From Diatrype stigma (Eukaryota > Ascomycota > Sordariomycetes > Xylariales > Diatrypaceae): a DNA stretch of 64,000 bases. Numbering within the stretch: position 1 is the stretch's first letter; the number at the start of each line of letters is the position of its first letter. The notes beneath the pieces are model-generated. The model saw only the letters and a program-made list of their open reading frames with translations, was not told the origin of the DNA and did no database searches. This document shows positions 1 to 11,040 of this stretch, one piece after another. The translations under genes and the position numbers were made by a program. The stretch is from positions 92,295 to 156,294 of the forward strand of contig JAKJXP020000104.1 of assembly GCA_022225965.2 (NCBI GenBank). Reading direction: 5' to 3'.

Positions 1-861
1 AGGGCGGTATCGCAGGCGAGGGCAGGGGGTATTGGCAAGGCATTAGGCGCTAATGCAATGGCCTAGGTACGCTGACTGGCTGGCTCATGATCTCGCCCGT
101 GGACCTTGGCGAGTGGTGCCTTTGGTCGATACTAGGTAGTAGCTCTGGCAGCCTGAATAAGTAGCCCTCAGGTTCTTCTAGGCGGGCTGGCGGGCTACCT
201 ACATACAGCACCTACATACAGTACATACCTACGTTACCTACGTATCTCTGTAGGTATCTAGACAGCTACTCAACCTTCTACCGCGAGAGCAATATATAGC
301 CGGTTCTGTCCTTTCAACCATCCCCCTATTTATGCTCGAGACACATAGGGTTTCCCTCGACTCGACCTTATTCCCACTACCATCGCCCGCCACGCGAACC
401 GCGATCTAGAATGGATGCACACCCGATGCTTCTTCGGTAGCAGCCCACTAAAATCCAACCAACAAACCCGGCAACTCAAGCCGACGTTCACTTTTCCTTA
501 CGCCTAGACGTTCGCACATCATCCTTCCTCATACTACAACCTTGGCAGACAGCCAGGATCCAGACATACTACTACAGGCATCTAGACATCCAGAAAGTCA
601 ACAAGCTGCCCAGCCAGCCCGTCGTCACCTTGTCCCGACCGTACGTCTAGGAGTAGGTAGTAACTATCGTACACAGCTAGCTTAGCTACCTTAGCTGCTT
701 AGTACTAGTATAGCTCCCGGTGACTATCCGACCCGACTATCTCACAACCCGACTACATAGTACCTCGCTTGGCCTCTGGTGTCTTCCCTGGTGCTTCTAT
801 TCAACCGCTTGCCATCACCCATCACCACACCCCCAGTGTCCCTTCGTACTCTCCCGGCAAG
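1..861. other. Intergenic / 5' leader region
   Basis: I see no credible coding region here. The stretch contains short CTAC/GTAC-rich repeats (about 195-260) and one ACCTAGGT-like palindrome near 62-70, a motif that recurs in other spacers of this window. The final few hundred bases are C/T-rich and probably include the promoter and 5' UTR of the PQ-loop gene that starts at 862. Confidence 0.5.
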
Positions 862-2132
862 ATGGAGGACATCTTCCTGAGAGGGGACCACTGCGACAAG
901 CTTCGCGATGTCGGATACACCAACTTCTTCGTTTCCATGTGAGTGTGCGCCATTCCATACTAGCCCATCTTGTCCCTATGGCCTATGATGTCTACGCAGA
1001 AACTGACACGATGCCATCGAATCTAGCCTGATCGTCGTCGGCATCATGCTCTCCTACATGACGCAGCACTACCGGATTATATCACGCGGAACTTCCGAGG
1101 GCATCTCCCCGTACTTCGTCCTCCTCGGCGTCACCTCCGCCAACTCTCAGTTCGGCAACATTCTGACGCTTCCCGAGTCCCGAGCTGACGTCGCCTGTTG
1201 TCGTAAAGTCGGCCCCTTCGAGTGTACCGCGGGCTTGTTAGGGGTCGTGCAGATTGGGATGCAGTGGATTTGCTTTGCCATAATGTCCGTGGGCCCTCTT
1301 TTTCCCGCTCTTCTGTCCCTCCTACCGTCGATTCGGCACCTCTCCAGATGTTCCATGTTGGTGCTAACGTGGAATACATAACGACAGCTTAGTTCTATTT
1401 CTCGTCTTCTTCCGAAGGGAGGATGCCGAAGACATAGATGACGAGGAGGATGTCGAGATCGACCCAGACCAGCCCACGTGGCGGACGGCCATCACCGTCG
1501 CCGGCATCTGCCTGATCCACGGCCTTCTCGTGGTCGTGGTTTCGACGGCGTTCGCGCTTGGAGCACCGTCATACCTCGGGGCGTGGGCGAACGTGCTAGG
1601 CATCACATCGGCGGTGCTCGCCGCGATCCAGTACATCCCGCAGATATGGACGACGTACCGGCTGAAGCATGCCGGCAGCCTCAGCATCCTGATGATGTGC
1701 ATCCAGACCCCGGGGGGTTTCCTGTTCGCTGCCAGCCTGGGGGCGCGCCTCGGCTGGAGCGGCTGGAGCTCCTGGGGCGTCTACGTGCTGACGGCCATCA
1801 TGCAGGGCATCCTGCTCGCCATGGCCATCCGGTACGAGTGGCCGTCCAAGGCGGACCGCGACGAGTACGCTGCCGCCGCTGCCCACGCTGCTCACCATAA
1901 TCACTCCGCGTCTTCCCCGAATTCACAACAGCGCCCACAACGGCCCGTCTACAGCCGCCGCACCACGCCCAGGGTCCTGCCCTCGCCGGGCCCCTACTCG
2001 GCCCACCTCCACGCCTACGGCGAGACCCAGGAGGAGATCGAGCGCGCTCTCGACCGTGAAAGCGTCCAGGGCGTCGGCGAGAACCAGCCTCTGCTCGCGC
2101 CAGGTGGGCTCGGCAGTTCGGGCGTCCGGTAG
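862..2132 (+). CDS. PQ-loop repeat membrane protein
   Basis: Three exons fit well: 862-938, 1027-1284 and 1388-2132, giving 359 codons. The start was chosen because ATGGAGGAC opens a frame that splices (GTGAGT donor at 939) into the conserved segment beginning LIVVGIMLSYMTQHYRII. The second donor (GTCCGT at 1285) is non-canonical beyond GT, so that boundary is less sure. The protein has several hydrophobic helices. A clear PQ-loop lies in exon 3 (AAIQYIPQIWTTYRLKHAGS), and the first repeat region (SEGISPYFVLLGVTSANSQF) is in exon 2. A short acidic loop (EDIDDEEDVEID) separates the two halves. The C-terminal tail from about residue 265 is hydrophilic and Pro/His-rich. PQ-loop proteins include lysosomal/vacuolar amino-acid exporters and SWEET-like carriers; the substrate cannot be read here, and a vacuolar or endomembrane location is inference. 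Confidence 0.85.
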
Positions 2133-3078
2133 CCTGTTTTTTTTCTCGTTCTACCTCACCTCGTCCAAGGTGGGAGGAGAATCGGCGGGGGCATGAAGCG
2201 TTATAATCTATCCATCTTATCTGTTGCATGCGCTGTGGTTTGTCGTTTGCATTGAGCATTTATCTGCACATCCTTCTATCCATATCCATATCCATATCCA
2301 TCTGTGCGGGAGCTGGAGCTATTGCTCTTTAGATAGGGGTGTAAGGGCAAGGGGGGCTCCCTACCTAAGTACTTAACTAGGCGGTTGGTTGGTCTAGATT
2401 CACCACCCCATCGGTTTGCATCGCATCGCATTGCAGATCGTAATGGATGTTATATTCAACTACCTTCTAGCAGTAGTTAATGTAAATGGTAATCTTACTC
2501 GCCTCGGGAGTTTGGCGGGAGTGATTTCGTCCCCGCAAGATTGCTTGCCTCTTCCTGTGTCTTCTCTCATCGCCGCCTCAAGTACTTTGTTTTCCTATAT
2601 CATTGCCTATGCGATCTTGGCACGATGAAATGGCCAATGCTGCTACTCCGTATGTACTGTCTGTATTCTAAGAAGAATAGATGCTGTTTGTTCCAGTAAC
2701 TCCAAGATACTCAGTTCCCTGAATAGTTTTAGCCAGATTGGATTTCAACCGTATACAAATAGGTGCTGTTCAAATGGGACACTATATACAGTCATAATTC
2801 GTTAAAATCTACCAGTGATATATACATATAGATATACATGATGGACTGAACACGGGACGCTCCAGATTTCCTAGACCTGTCAACCAACCAAACCTTCAGC
2901 CCAGGCTATGAAATAGGACAATGACCCACGCCGCTGTATACAACACAGAATAGAACATACATACTTCTCCTAAGGGATGGCCCTTATACCATAAAGCATT
3001 GATGGCAGTCCCGCTCCACTAGGACATGACATTCACAAGATCATAGGAAGGGTACAGCCGGTGTCTAACTCTTATACG
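2133..3078. other. Intergenic region between convergent genes
   Basis: This spacer lies between the 3' ends of the PQ-loop gene (+) and the C2H2 gene (-). It contains a short CATATC repeat near 2278-2302 and AT-rich tracts likely to hold both 3' UTRs. I found no gene. Confidence 0.5.
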
Positions 3079-5232
3079 TCAATTTCGAAGTGGCCAGATA
3101 TCGTGCATATTGCCCAGGTGCATATTGCCCATATCGAAATCTACCAGCTCGTCTCCCGGCAATCCAGGGGAGAAGACATCGCCAGGGGGGAAACCTTCGA
3201 ACATTTGATATCTGGAGTCCGTGTTACCGGTAGCAGCAGCACCGAACATAAAGGACGACGGGGGCATGGCCTCATGGTGAACGGGGTGTATCGATCGCTG
3301 GCCCTGGGGGCGGAGCACATGCCGACGGTCGATCTCCCGCGGCCGTTCGCTCTCCCGGCTCACTCTACCGCCGCCGCCGCTGTCGCCGCCGCCGATACCG
3401 CTTCTCATAGAGCCGTAGCCGGAATCGGCCGACGACGAGTCGGCGGTGGTGGCGATGGTGGTGGTGGCGGCGGCATTCGGGCGCGTGGCCTCGTAGTGCT
3501 GCAGGATCCTCGGGATGGCGTGCTGGAAGAGGATCTGGGAGAACTCGACGAGCTGGTCCTGCTGGGGCCGCAGCGCGGGGGTGACGTGGTCGCGGGCGGT
3601 CTGCTCGACGATGCCGAGGCCCACGGTGCCCATGAACTGCTGGAACGACAGCAGCTCGGCCGACAGGTCGCTCTCGACGTAGGGGCTCTCGGGCCGCGGG
3701 CAGTCCGGGAACAGCACCGCGTACATCGAGTACCACTGGTCGGCGCGCGACAGCTTCTTGTCGACCCGCCGCTCCAGCTGCTCCTGCTGCGCCGACGTGA
3801 TCCCCTCCAGCGCCGACGCCGACGCCGGCGTACCCGCCGCGTCCAGCGCCAGGCACGACTCCGCCCGGATGTGCACGTCGCGCCCGTTCTCGTCCCCGAA
3901 CACCTGCCAGCACTTGGGGCAGTACGGCGGCCGCCGGTGGCTCCGCCGCAGGTGCTGCTTCACCCGCGATATGTCCTTCAGCACGTACTTGTAGCAGCGC
4001 TGGTACGTCAGCGGCTTCCACTTGCAGAAGGGGCAGGCGAGCAGCTGCTGGTTGGTCATGTCGCTTGGCATCTTGCGGATGCGCTTGGGTGGCCGGTCTT
4101 CGCCGCCTTCCTCCTCGCCCTCCGAGTCGTTTGCTTCGTCGTGGTTATGGCGGCCCATGGCCCCTCCTCGGTGTCGGACCCTGTGGTGGTGGTGGTCATC
4201 ATGACTGGATGAGGTTTCGCCGCTCTGGCGACCTTGCGAGCTCTGCGTGCTGGGACTCTCCGGGGTCCCGTGGGAAGTGTAGCTGGCCGAAGACCGGGAA
4301 ATGTCATCGTTATAGAATACCCCTAGCAGCTTCTCGAGCAGTAACCCGGTCAGGGGTGCCAATACGTGGGGCTCTTCCAGCAGGTCGTCCTCGTACTCGC
4401 TCGCTGTCGCGGAATCGTATTCCGTCACGTGGGTCGACCTGCTGGAGGCTGTCCAGAACGATGACGTGTCCCGTAGGGGTTCGTGCATAGGTGGTGCTAC
4501 TCGGAGGTAGGGCTGTGGATGTCCCACTTCTGCGCTACTTGAAGGCCTGCGAGGTCGGGGTGGCAGGTCGCCATGGGCGAGGTCTTGCAGGGCCTTGCGG
4601 GTTGTGGGAAGATCTTCCAGGGATCGTTCCGGTCCTCCTGGGAACGGATCGGGCGAAGTATGAGCGCATACTGGATCTGAGCATAGCCATGGACATGGAG
4701 CAGGTTGATGATCTTCTAATTCTGATGTGTCTTGGGGGCCTCCTCGGCCCGCATCGGAATCGCAGAGGGTGTTTTCATTTACAGCCGGGTTATCTACAGC
4801 AATGGAGGAAGCCCCGCTGCAAGGAGCCCTGACGGTAGATGCAGCATAAGACAGGCAACTCGAGCGCCTGGCCCACGTGGAGTTCGTCGCGGTCGAGCCG
4901 TACGAATACCTTTCTCTGGAGAAGACGGTGGAGCAGGACGCCCTGGACGATCCTGACCCTCTACGCCCATCTGTCATGCTGGACCCGGATATACCCGAAT
5001 CTCTCCTGAGCCAAGGAGGGCTGTTATTCTTCAGGTCCGAGTCTGTGTACTCGGCTTCATTCTGGAGGTCGCGCTGCAGCTGCTCGACGCGGGTACTCTT
5101 GTTACTCTTGTTGCTGTTGGCGCTAGCATCCTCCTTCCGCATGATCCGCTTGAAGAGGCTACTCATTCGCCTCAATCCCTGGGGGGAGTCGTGGCGCAAG
5201 TTGTTGTTGGGGACATCCTGTTCGGACTCCAT
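3079..5232 (-). CDS. Fungal C2H2-type zinc finger domain protein
   Basis: A single uninterrupted reading frame of 717 codons. The recognisable domain is at about residues 398-460: it opens with CPFCKWKP, continues with an SRVKQHLRRSHRRPPYCPKC segment and ends with an HIRAESC tail. This is the layout of the widespread fungal C2H2-like module in which a first Cys/His set is followed by H-x(3)-H-R-x-P-x-(Y/Q)-C-P-x-C. Outside this block the protein is low-complexity: a Ser-rich, positively charged N-terminus, His/Gly runs, and a bipartite basic stretch (PPKRIRKMP) just before the zinc module that could act as a nuclear signal. Many such proteins exist in ascomycetes without known function. Whether this one binds DNA is not shown. 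The long open frame on the opposite strand is a composition shadow. Confidence 0.75.
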   Translation of the reverse strand: MESEQDVPNNNLRHDSPQGLRRMSSLFKRIMRKEDASANSNKSNKSTRVEQLQRDLQNEAEYTDSDLKNNSPPWLRRDSGISGSSMTDGRRGSGSSRASCSTVFSRERYSYGSTATNSTWARRSSCLSYAASTVRAPCSGASSIAVDNPAVNENTLCDSDAGRGGPQDTSELEDHQPAPCPWLCSDPVCAHTSPDPFPGGPERSLEDLPTTRKALQDLAHGDLPPRPRRPSSSAEVGHPQPYLRVAPPMHEPLRDTSSFWTASSRSTHVTEYDSATASEYEDDLLEEPHVLAPLTGLLLEKLLGVFYNDDISRSSASYTSHGTPESPSTQSSQGRQSGETSSSHDDHHHHRVRHRGGAMGRHNHDEANDSEGEEEGGEDRPPKRIRKMPSDMTNQQLLACPFCKWKPLTYQRCYKYVLKDISRVKQHLRRSHRRPPYCPKCWQVFGDENGRDVHIRAESCLALDAAGTPASASALEGITSAQQEQLERRVDKKLSRADQWYSMYAVLFPDCPRPESPYVESDLSAELLSFQQFMGTVGLGIVEQTARDHVTPALRPQQDQLVEFSQILFQHAIPRILQHYEATRPNAAATTTIATTADSSSADSGYGSMRSGIGGGDSGGGGRVSRESERPREIDRRHVLRPQGQRSIHPVHHEAMPPSSFMFGAAATGNTDSRYQMFEGFPPGDVFSPGLPGDELVDFDMGNMHLGNMHDIWPLRN

Positions 5233-5691
5233 GATTGGAAGCGATGGGAGCGATTGTAAGCCTCGATACCGTTGCCAAAAGCATGGCGTTGCCCGTCATT
5301 CATGTGGGTAGCTCAAGCTATGGATATGACAGGTAGAATGGACAAGTGAGATAATTCCACATCTGAACGCTGGGTGGCGGCCGGGGAATAAATACTCATA
5401 TAACACCTAGGTATATTCTATTCTGCCTTGTATGCCTCTAGATAGTCAGGCTCTGCACACAGCCAGCTGAGCGCACCGCGGTGGGCTTGTGGCACACCTT
5501 AGCCTTGCTTGTTGCTGGATAGTCTTGTATAAACCAGAGGCACAGAGGGTGCCCACTAGGATATGGCTTGCCAACGCAGCAGTCTTGTGCGTCGCCTAGT
5601 AATACACCACGATCTCGTATCCAATAGCAAGTGGTATGTCCTTCAGGTTGATCGAATCCTTCGAGTAGTCGTGAGCTAAGTGGGCAGAACC

Positions 5692-5731
<40 letters not shown>

Positions 5732-6212
5732 CAAGGCGACCTCTGTGGTTCGCATCTCACTACAGGACAAGGCTCTCCGGATGTTTATTTGGCTGTCCCC
5801 CTCGCCCCCTGACCGCTTAGGACCTACCTATATTTTAACATGAATGTAGTTTCAATTTCAAAGTCGAATGACCGTCTTACAGACATGTTCAAAATCAATG
5901 CAGCCAAGAAGGACGTGTTGAATGTAGACAAACGTTCAAGCAAGCGATGAAGAATACTGAGGTTTGCGAGAAGAGTAAAGTTATGATCTAGTCAACCCTA
6001 CTCCCAATCGAGTATCTATCACCCTTGTAGCTGCAGGTGCAAGGTTACATTGAGACAGGGGGCTTGGGGGCCAAAAGGGTCAGGCCTCCCATGAGAATTG
6101 AGTCCACAATGATAAGCATAACGGCATTCAATCATGTATGCTATTCATTTTACACATAAGTCTTCCACCTGTTGTTGCGTCGTCAGTACGCACGCACTCG
6201 CCGAGCTCACAC
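5233..6212. other. Intergenic region with a tetranucleotide repeat
   Basis: No credible gene. The spacer separates the start of the C2H2 gene from the 3' end of the kinase-like gene; both are on the minus strand, so it holds the upstream region of the former and the terminator of the latter. It contains a (CAGG)n microsatellite (separate entry) and an ACCTAGGTA palindrome at about 5405-5413. Confidence 0.5.
5692..5734. repeat. (CAGG)n tetranucleotide microsatellite
   Basis: About ten uninterrupted copies of the tetranucleotide CAGG/GGCA lie in a spacer. Read on the minus strand it produces an artificial Leu-Pro-Ala-Cys periodic peptide, which is not a real protein. Confidence 0.95.
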
Positions 6213-7511
6213 CTAAGCAGTCACGTCTTCTCCCTCTGCAGCCTTCTTCTCTGTAGCCTTCTTCTCCGCATCCTTCTTCTCTGTAGCCTCCTTCTCGCAT
6301 TGCAGCAGATACGCCTTTACCTCTGCATCGGTCTTCTCTTTAAACTCCTTAGACTGTTTCTTCAGCCGTACCTTCCTAGTTGCACATTCCTTGAAGTCGA
6401 GCCGAGATGTCCCGGCTAAGGATCTGAGTTTTTGCCCCTTCTTCCCGTCCAAAGCTTTCTCCCAGTCGAAAAGCTCCGGTCTATATTGGGAGTACAGCGT
6501 GTGCCAGTAAAGCTTATCTCCCCGGGTTTTGCGTAGGACGCTCTCCTTGTACTCCCAGTTTGGATTGATCCGCCGATATATACATGGTCCCTTCGTATAC
6601 TCGTTGTAATTATCGATCATCATATCAAAATGCTCCTCGTCTTGTTGCGGTACCTCATTGGGACAAGAACGGGAAAGTTGCCAATCGATCCATTCGGGTG
6701 TCAAATGTGAGTGAGGTCTGAAGCTTACGACATTAGTGCCCATATTATGGGACAAGAAGACTCCCGAAGGCATTCCATTATCATAATCAGACTATAGATA
6801 GGGTTTCAACTACGCAATGGATTGTGAAATCGAATATGAATACTTACACGGTCTTGGAACGTCCGAAATCAAGCATAAGCCCGTTCAAATAGTTGTTCTC
6901 ATGTATGTCCCCAATGAGTATACCGACTTCATGAGTAGTATGTAGGTTTCGTATCATATTCCGAACCATTTTCGGAGTGAATGGTGTCTTGCCGTCGACA
7001 AACTCCTTGACAATCGCTTTAAGTGGCCGACTTTTCGAAGCAGAATTTGGAAGACCTTTGCTCTTCAGCTCGTCTTCTTGATCTGTCGTCAGGGTAATAT
7101 AGCCATAGCACTCGGCCGCGACGTGGGTTACATGCATCTCTTGAAGTCGTCCATAAGCGCGACACTCGTTATAAAAGGCATCAAAATAGTATACCGCTTC
7201 TTCGTCTTCGGGCCACTGCTCCGTCCAGAATTCGTCTCGCTTGTGACGTATTACAAACTAAGTCGACTAAGTAGATGTCTCGCGTAAGGAGTAATGCATT
7301 CACATACTATTTTGAGGGCATAAATCTGGTTTTCAATGCGAACTTTCCAGACGTGCCCAGTTACCCCTTTCCCGAGTAGCTCAAGGAAATCGATGGCTAA
7401 AGGCCATGAATCTGCTTTGAAGGGTCTTAGTTTTGGGCCGGGGATCGGTGGGAGCAAAGACATTTCCGCAGAATGAAGATCCAAAGATATGACGGTTGAA
7501 TGAAATTTCAA
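6213..7511 (-). CDS. Kinase-like protein, probable Fta2 (kinetochore Sim4 complex subunit) family
   Basis: Three exons are supported: 7308-7511, about 6850-7257 and 6213-6791. The first intron has a GTATGT donor and a branch-like CGACTTAG end. The second junction is in frame only with a GTGTAAG donor, so it is less certain. Exon 1 has a protein-kinase-like glycine loop (LLGKGVTGHVWKV) and an ALKI lysine motif. Exon 2 has a VKEFVDG hinge-like segment, a degenerate catalytic loop (GILIGDIHENNYLNG) and LMLDFGRSKT in place of the usual DFG region. The arrangement PFKADSWPLAIDFLELLGKG is what I recall from fungal Fta2-like proteins, a pseudokinase-type fold. The tail is Lys/Glu/Ala-rich with imperfect KKDAEKKATEKKA repeats. 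It could instead be another fungal kinase-like protein, and kinetochore function is inference only. Confidence 0.6.
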
Positions 7512-9110
7512 TAGTCCAAGTCTGATTAATTATGTTGCGTAGTTTTTTGTTTTGGCCACCGACTAAGCCTCAGAGAAACAAAGAGTTAACGCCACATTCC
7601 GAAAATAACGTGCCTTGGAACTGACCTTAATACAAAACAAGTCAAATCCGTCAGCGCCCACGCTAAAACATTGTCTTATATGATCTACCTTCATTAGAAC
7701 ATTTATTGGCTTGGCTACGTCGTCATCAAATATATATGTCATAGTGCAAGTAATACTGAACAAATTGTCGAAAAATAGGCAGGCCCTAGGGGAAAAAGGG
7801 GCGAGATTGGGAACGTGTTGTTTATCGTATCTTACAGAGAAGAGAAATAATCAATTGAAATCTACATAAACGTGTAACAGTACCGTATCTAGCACGGTAA
7901 CGTTACCAATATTATATTGGGCGCCTATGAGCTCCGAAGCCCTGTGATTAAGCAACTCCCTTGAGAAACGGCAGGATAATCCGTGTGGGAATGCATAACT
8001 TACCTAGCTCACAATAATGGCTAGCACCTTTGGGGAGGACCCGTACTACGACTCGGGAGATCTTGTTGCGATAGAGAGTTTCGTTTTCCCTGTGAATAAC
8101 AAGCCATTCAGTCATACGAGCTTGTGAGTTAAGGGGCACGATAGGCCTATGATCTTCGTTCATAGCTGAAAGAACCCAAACAACCATACCTAGCAAAATA
8201 GTCAGGCGGTTTGTCCCCGAAACTGACCAATCGACGGCCACACCTTGGATCCCAATACGCTTTTCGGTCAAGGGATGTTTAGGATTCGGTTCTGTAGCTA
8301 GACCTTCATCTACAAGGCGGCAGAAGCAGGCCTGCTTAGGCGACAATGCTACAGCATACTGCGTGTCAGCTCCGGTACGAGATCAAAACGGGGTATAAGT
8401 CCAATACTCCTAGGAAGCGGGGTACTTCGTAGTCAGAATGCACTGGAGGGGCCCATGTATGTATGTAGGTATGTACTGTATGAAGATGCTTCGCACAACC
8501 AAGCATGCACGACTAATCATACACCGCAAGCCAGCTACGTGAGTACCGAAGAAAGCCATCTCAATCCCAGCTGCAGGAAGGGGGCAAAGGAAGCATATCC
8601 AACTACTTCCTGAACCAAAACATCTACGGATTAATTCTTTCTAATTCTTTCTAATTGTCGGCATCAGTATTTCGTATGCCTGACTGGGGCAGGTACGTGA
8701 CGTTGGCAAGTGGGCCTCAACAGCGTACTCGTGGGACCAATGGATAAGCCTGATTGACCGACACTAATTAACTATAGTTTAAGGGCTTGCAGGTGCCATG
8801 CCGGGTAACTACAGGGATTGCCGTGACCCGTCGGAGAGGAGGTCAGGGAGTTCGGGTTCTTCGGTGATAGGCAGATGTGGCTGGTGTGGGTTCCGTAGAT
8901 GTGTCATTACTTCACTACTTCACCGTATCAGCGCCGTATCAGCTAATACAGTGCCTGTATATTGTACACCTGCAGTACCGAGTATTGTACCTACCTACCC
9001 GGTATTGACTCGCGCACCCAGGCGTTATTGTCTCACTCATCATCAAGAGCCAGCGAGGATTGTGCCCTTTCACTGTTCAGTATCTAAGTATACACTACAG
9101 TTGATCAATC
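7512..9110. other. Gene-poor stretch with one uncharacterised open frame
   Basis: This 1.6-kb interval lies between the start of the kinase-like gene and the R3H gene. Apart from the uncertain minus-strand frame at 7948-8346 I see no supported gene. The right end (about 8930-9110) is presumably the promoter of the R3H gene. Confidence 0.45.
7948..8346 (-). CDS. Uncharacterised small open frame, possibly a gene fragment
   Basis: A 132-codon frame with a varied composition and no low-complexity bias, including AVDWSVSGTNRLTILLGM, a hydrophobic stretch that could be a single membrane helix, and VVPLNSQARMTEWL-like text around its middle. I do not recognise the family. A second short minus-strand frame at 7563-7763 could be a downstream exon of the same unit, but I could not find a convincing splice pair. 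It may be a degraded gene or chance. Confidence 0.25.
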   Translation of the reverse strand: MSPKQACFCRLVDEGLATEPNPKHPLTEKRIGIQGVAVDWSVSGTNRLTILLGMVVWVLSAMNEDHRPIVPLNSQARMTEWLVIHRENETLYRNKISRVVVRVLPKGASHYCELGKLCIPTRIILPFLKGVA

Positions 9111-10387
9111 ATGGCCATCTACAGCGCAGTCCCCCCTCCCCCTGAAATGGGAGGGCCAACGACCAGCAACCAGAACGACCAGGAGCAACAAACCGCTGCA
9201 ACGCCTGCTGCTGCTGGACATCCAGAACATCCAGCAGCAGTTGACATCGAGACGTGGACTCTCTCTGCCCTTCAATCGCTATCCGTGTCTCCCGTGGCGC
9301 GTGGCACCGGAACCCCGCTATCTATCCCTCTTGACGAAAGCGCCGACAAGAAACCATCCGTGTCCATCCAAGATCCGCGCGCAAAGTCCTCGGCCATTAC
9401 CCCGCCGCCCCGCCCACTCTCCAGGAGAGATAGCTTGCGACGTCGCGAGGCTCTGTTGAAGGGCAAAGAGGGAAGTCGGCAACGTCGGCGCTGGGAAAAC
9501 GGTACATGCGCGGCCCTCTTGCCCTTCCTTCCGCCCCTGCTGACACCACCTGTATGGATTTGGATGGACGGACGGATGGATGGATACTGGGGCAATAGTA
9601 TCGTGGGGCTGAGCTGACCTGGCATTTGTTCTCAAACGCAGACCGTCTGATCGATGTTCCGAACGCGCAACCCCCCGAGCCCACGGACTTCGAGCCGCGC
9701 CCGACCCATCCCGTCGTCCACGTCCCCTACCAAGTAGCCGCCGCCTGGGACCTGCGCGTGCGCGCCGAGGTCGAGGCGAAGAAGGCCGCGGCCGCCCGGC
9801 GCAAGCAGGTCCAGACCCGAACGCTGGGCGATGCCCAGGTCGCCGGGCGCGTGCCCCGCGAGCTCCTGCAGCGCGCCAAGAAGAGCCCCACCATCATGAA
9901 GACCTGGGTGCGGTCGCTCGAGGAGCCCGTCCGGCGCTACCTGGTGGAGCTCGAAGTGGCCAACGAGGAGCCGTCTTCCGAGGACACCGAGGACGAGGAG
10001 ATCGTCTTCGTGGGCCGCAACGGCGCGATGCGAGACGGGTGGAAAAGGGCCCGGAGAGAGGGTCGAAAGGAAGAGGGCCTGGTGCTCGACGATGTGGGCG
10101 AGGACGATGAGAGCGGTGCTTTCAAGTATGTGCCTCTGGCTGTGCCTGTGCCTGCCACTATACCTATGCCTTTGGTATATGACCATAGCATTCATGACGT
10201 TCAAGCTGACCCAAGCAGGCGGTGGATTACCCACTCGATTTCGGATTACTACGGTCTCCAGTCCCATTCCATCCTCGCTGGTAATCCAAAGCGCAAGGTC
10301 GTCTTTGTAGGTGTCAAGACCATGAAGACGGGTCATAGACTGCCGGCGCGGGCCGATTTGCCTCGGCCTCTTTGGGAACTCTGCTGA
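9111..10387 (+). CDS. R3H-associated N-terminal domain protein
   Basis: Start at 9111 (MAIYSAVPPPPEMGG) matches the usual opening of this fungal family. Exon 1 is 9111-9501 and ends just after the conserved RREALLKGKEGSRQRRRWEN block; the first intron is 9502-9641. The next exon continues DRLIDVPNAQPPEPTDFEPR and a charged helical region (RAEVEAKKAAAARRKQ). A DEEIVFVGRNG motif precedes the C-terminal R3H-like segment (RRWITHSISDYYGLQSHS), which is expected to bind single-stranded nucleic acid. A probable second intron, 10126-10218, has a GTATGT donor and a GCAG end. It is 93 nt long with no stop codon, so the frame also reads straight through: 347 residues if spliced, 378 if retained. The splice removes a Pro/Val-rich insert that sits directly before the R3H block. 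RNA-related function is inference from the domain. Confidence 0.8.
10126..10218 (+). other. Probable in-frame, stop-free intron in the R3H gene
   Basis: This segment starts GTATGTG and ends CAAGCAG. Its removal joins codons AA|G (Lys) and CGG TGG to give the family-typical R-W-I/L-x-H-S run. The length is a multiple of three with no stop, so either isoform would be translatable. The encoded insert is low-complexity (VPLAVPVPATIPMPL), unlike flanking conserved sequence. Confidence 0.6.
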
Positions 10388-11040
10388 AGCGCTGCCCTGG
10401 CTATCACCTACTTTCTTGTAAATTTACAATGCCGGTTCACTGCACGGTTTCGAGCTTGGACGATGTTTGACTAATATATGGTTGGATCTGTCACTAGCTA
10501 GAATGTCTGATATTATTTTAGATATAGGGAGTTGACTATCAGTACCAATCTCCACCATTCAATTCGTTGCGACGTCCAAAAGTTCTGCCCCCTTATTGAT
10601 GGCCCCCTTATGGATAGAGTCGCACATGTGAGGATTAGATCCGCATGTATTGACACGCGCTGGCCCCCCTATTTTGTACTACCATTACTTCGGGGCTCAA
10701 AGGTAGAATTCGGGCCAAAAGGTTATACACACCTACGCGTTATACTGGGGCATTCGGGTATATCCTCAATTCCTCATATTTCCGGCCAATGAAAGAGCCC
10801 ACATACGATATTACACTCGCCCCTTGGAGAATGTGGGACCAGGTATAGACAGGAACGGACTTACCCCCGATCTCCACCTCGGCCTTGGTAGTAGTACCCC
10901 CCGAAACGCCACCATAAGTAGACCCAAGCAGACCCCCGGATGGCATCATCGCTAACTATGGCGTGCCTTCCGGATCCTGTCGTATGTACTAGATTATTTC
11001 ATCTTAGCTACACGACCTCATCACAAAACCCACCATAATA
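10388..11040. other. Intergenic region
   Basis: No supported gene. It contains the 3' end of the R3H gene and the upstream region of the dehydratase gene. A 69-codon minus-strand frame at 10740-10949 is unrecognised and was not accepted. Confidence 0.45.

Noticed and set aside
3061..4212. Long plus-strand open frame (383 codons) opposite the C2H2 gene
   Set aside because: Very Arg/Leu/Gly-biased and exactly antisense to a domain-bearing gene; a GC-composition shadow.
5438..5770. Minus-strand frame with a repeated Cys-Leu-Pro-Ala peptide
   Set aside because: Translation of the (CAGG)n microsatellite.
10740..10949. 69-codon minus-strand frame with a LGSTYGGV segment, briefly considered as ATP synthase subunit k
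   Set aside because: Only a few residues match, the order of elements is wrong and there is no clear start context.
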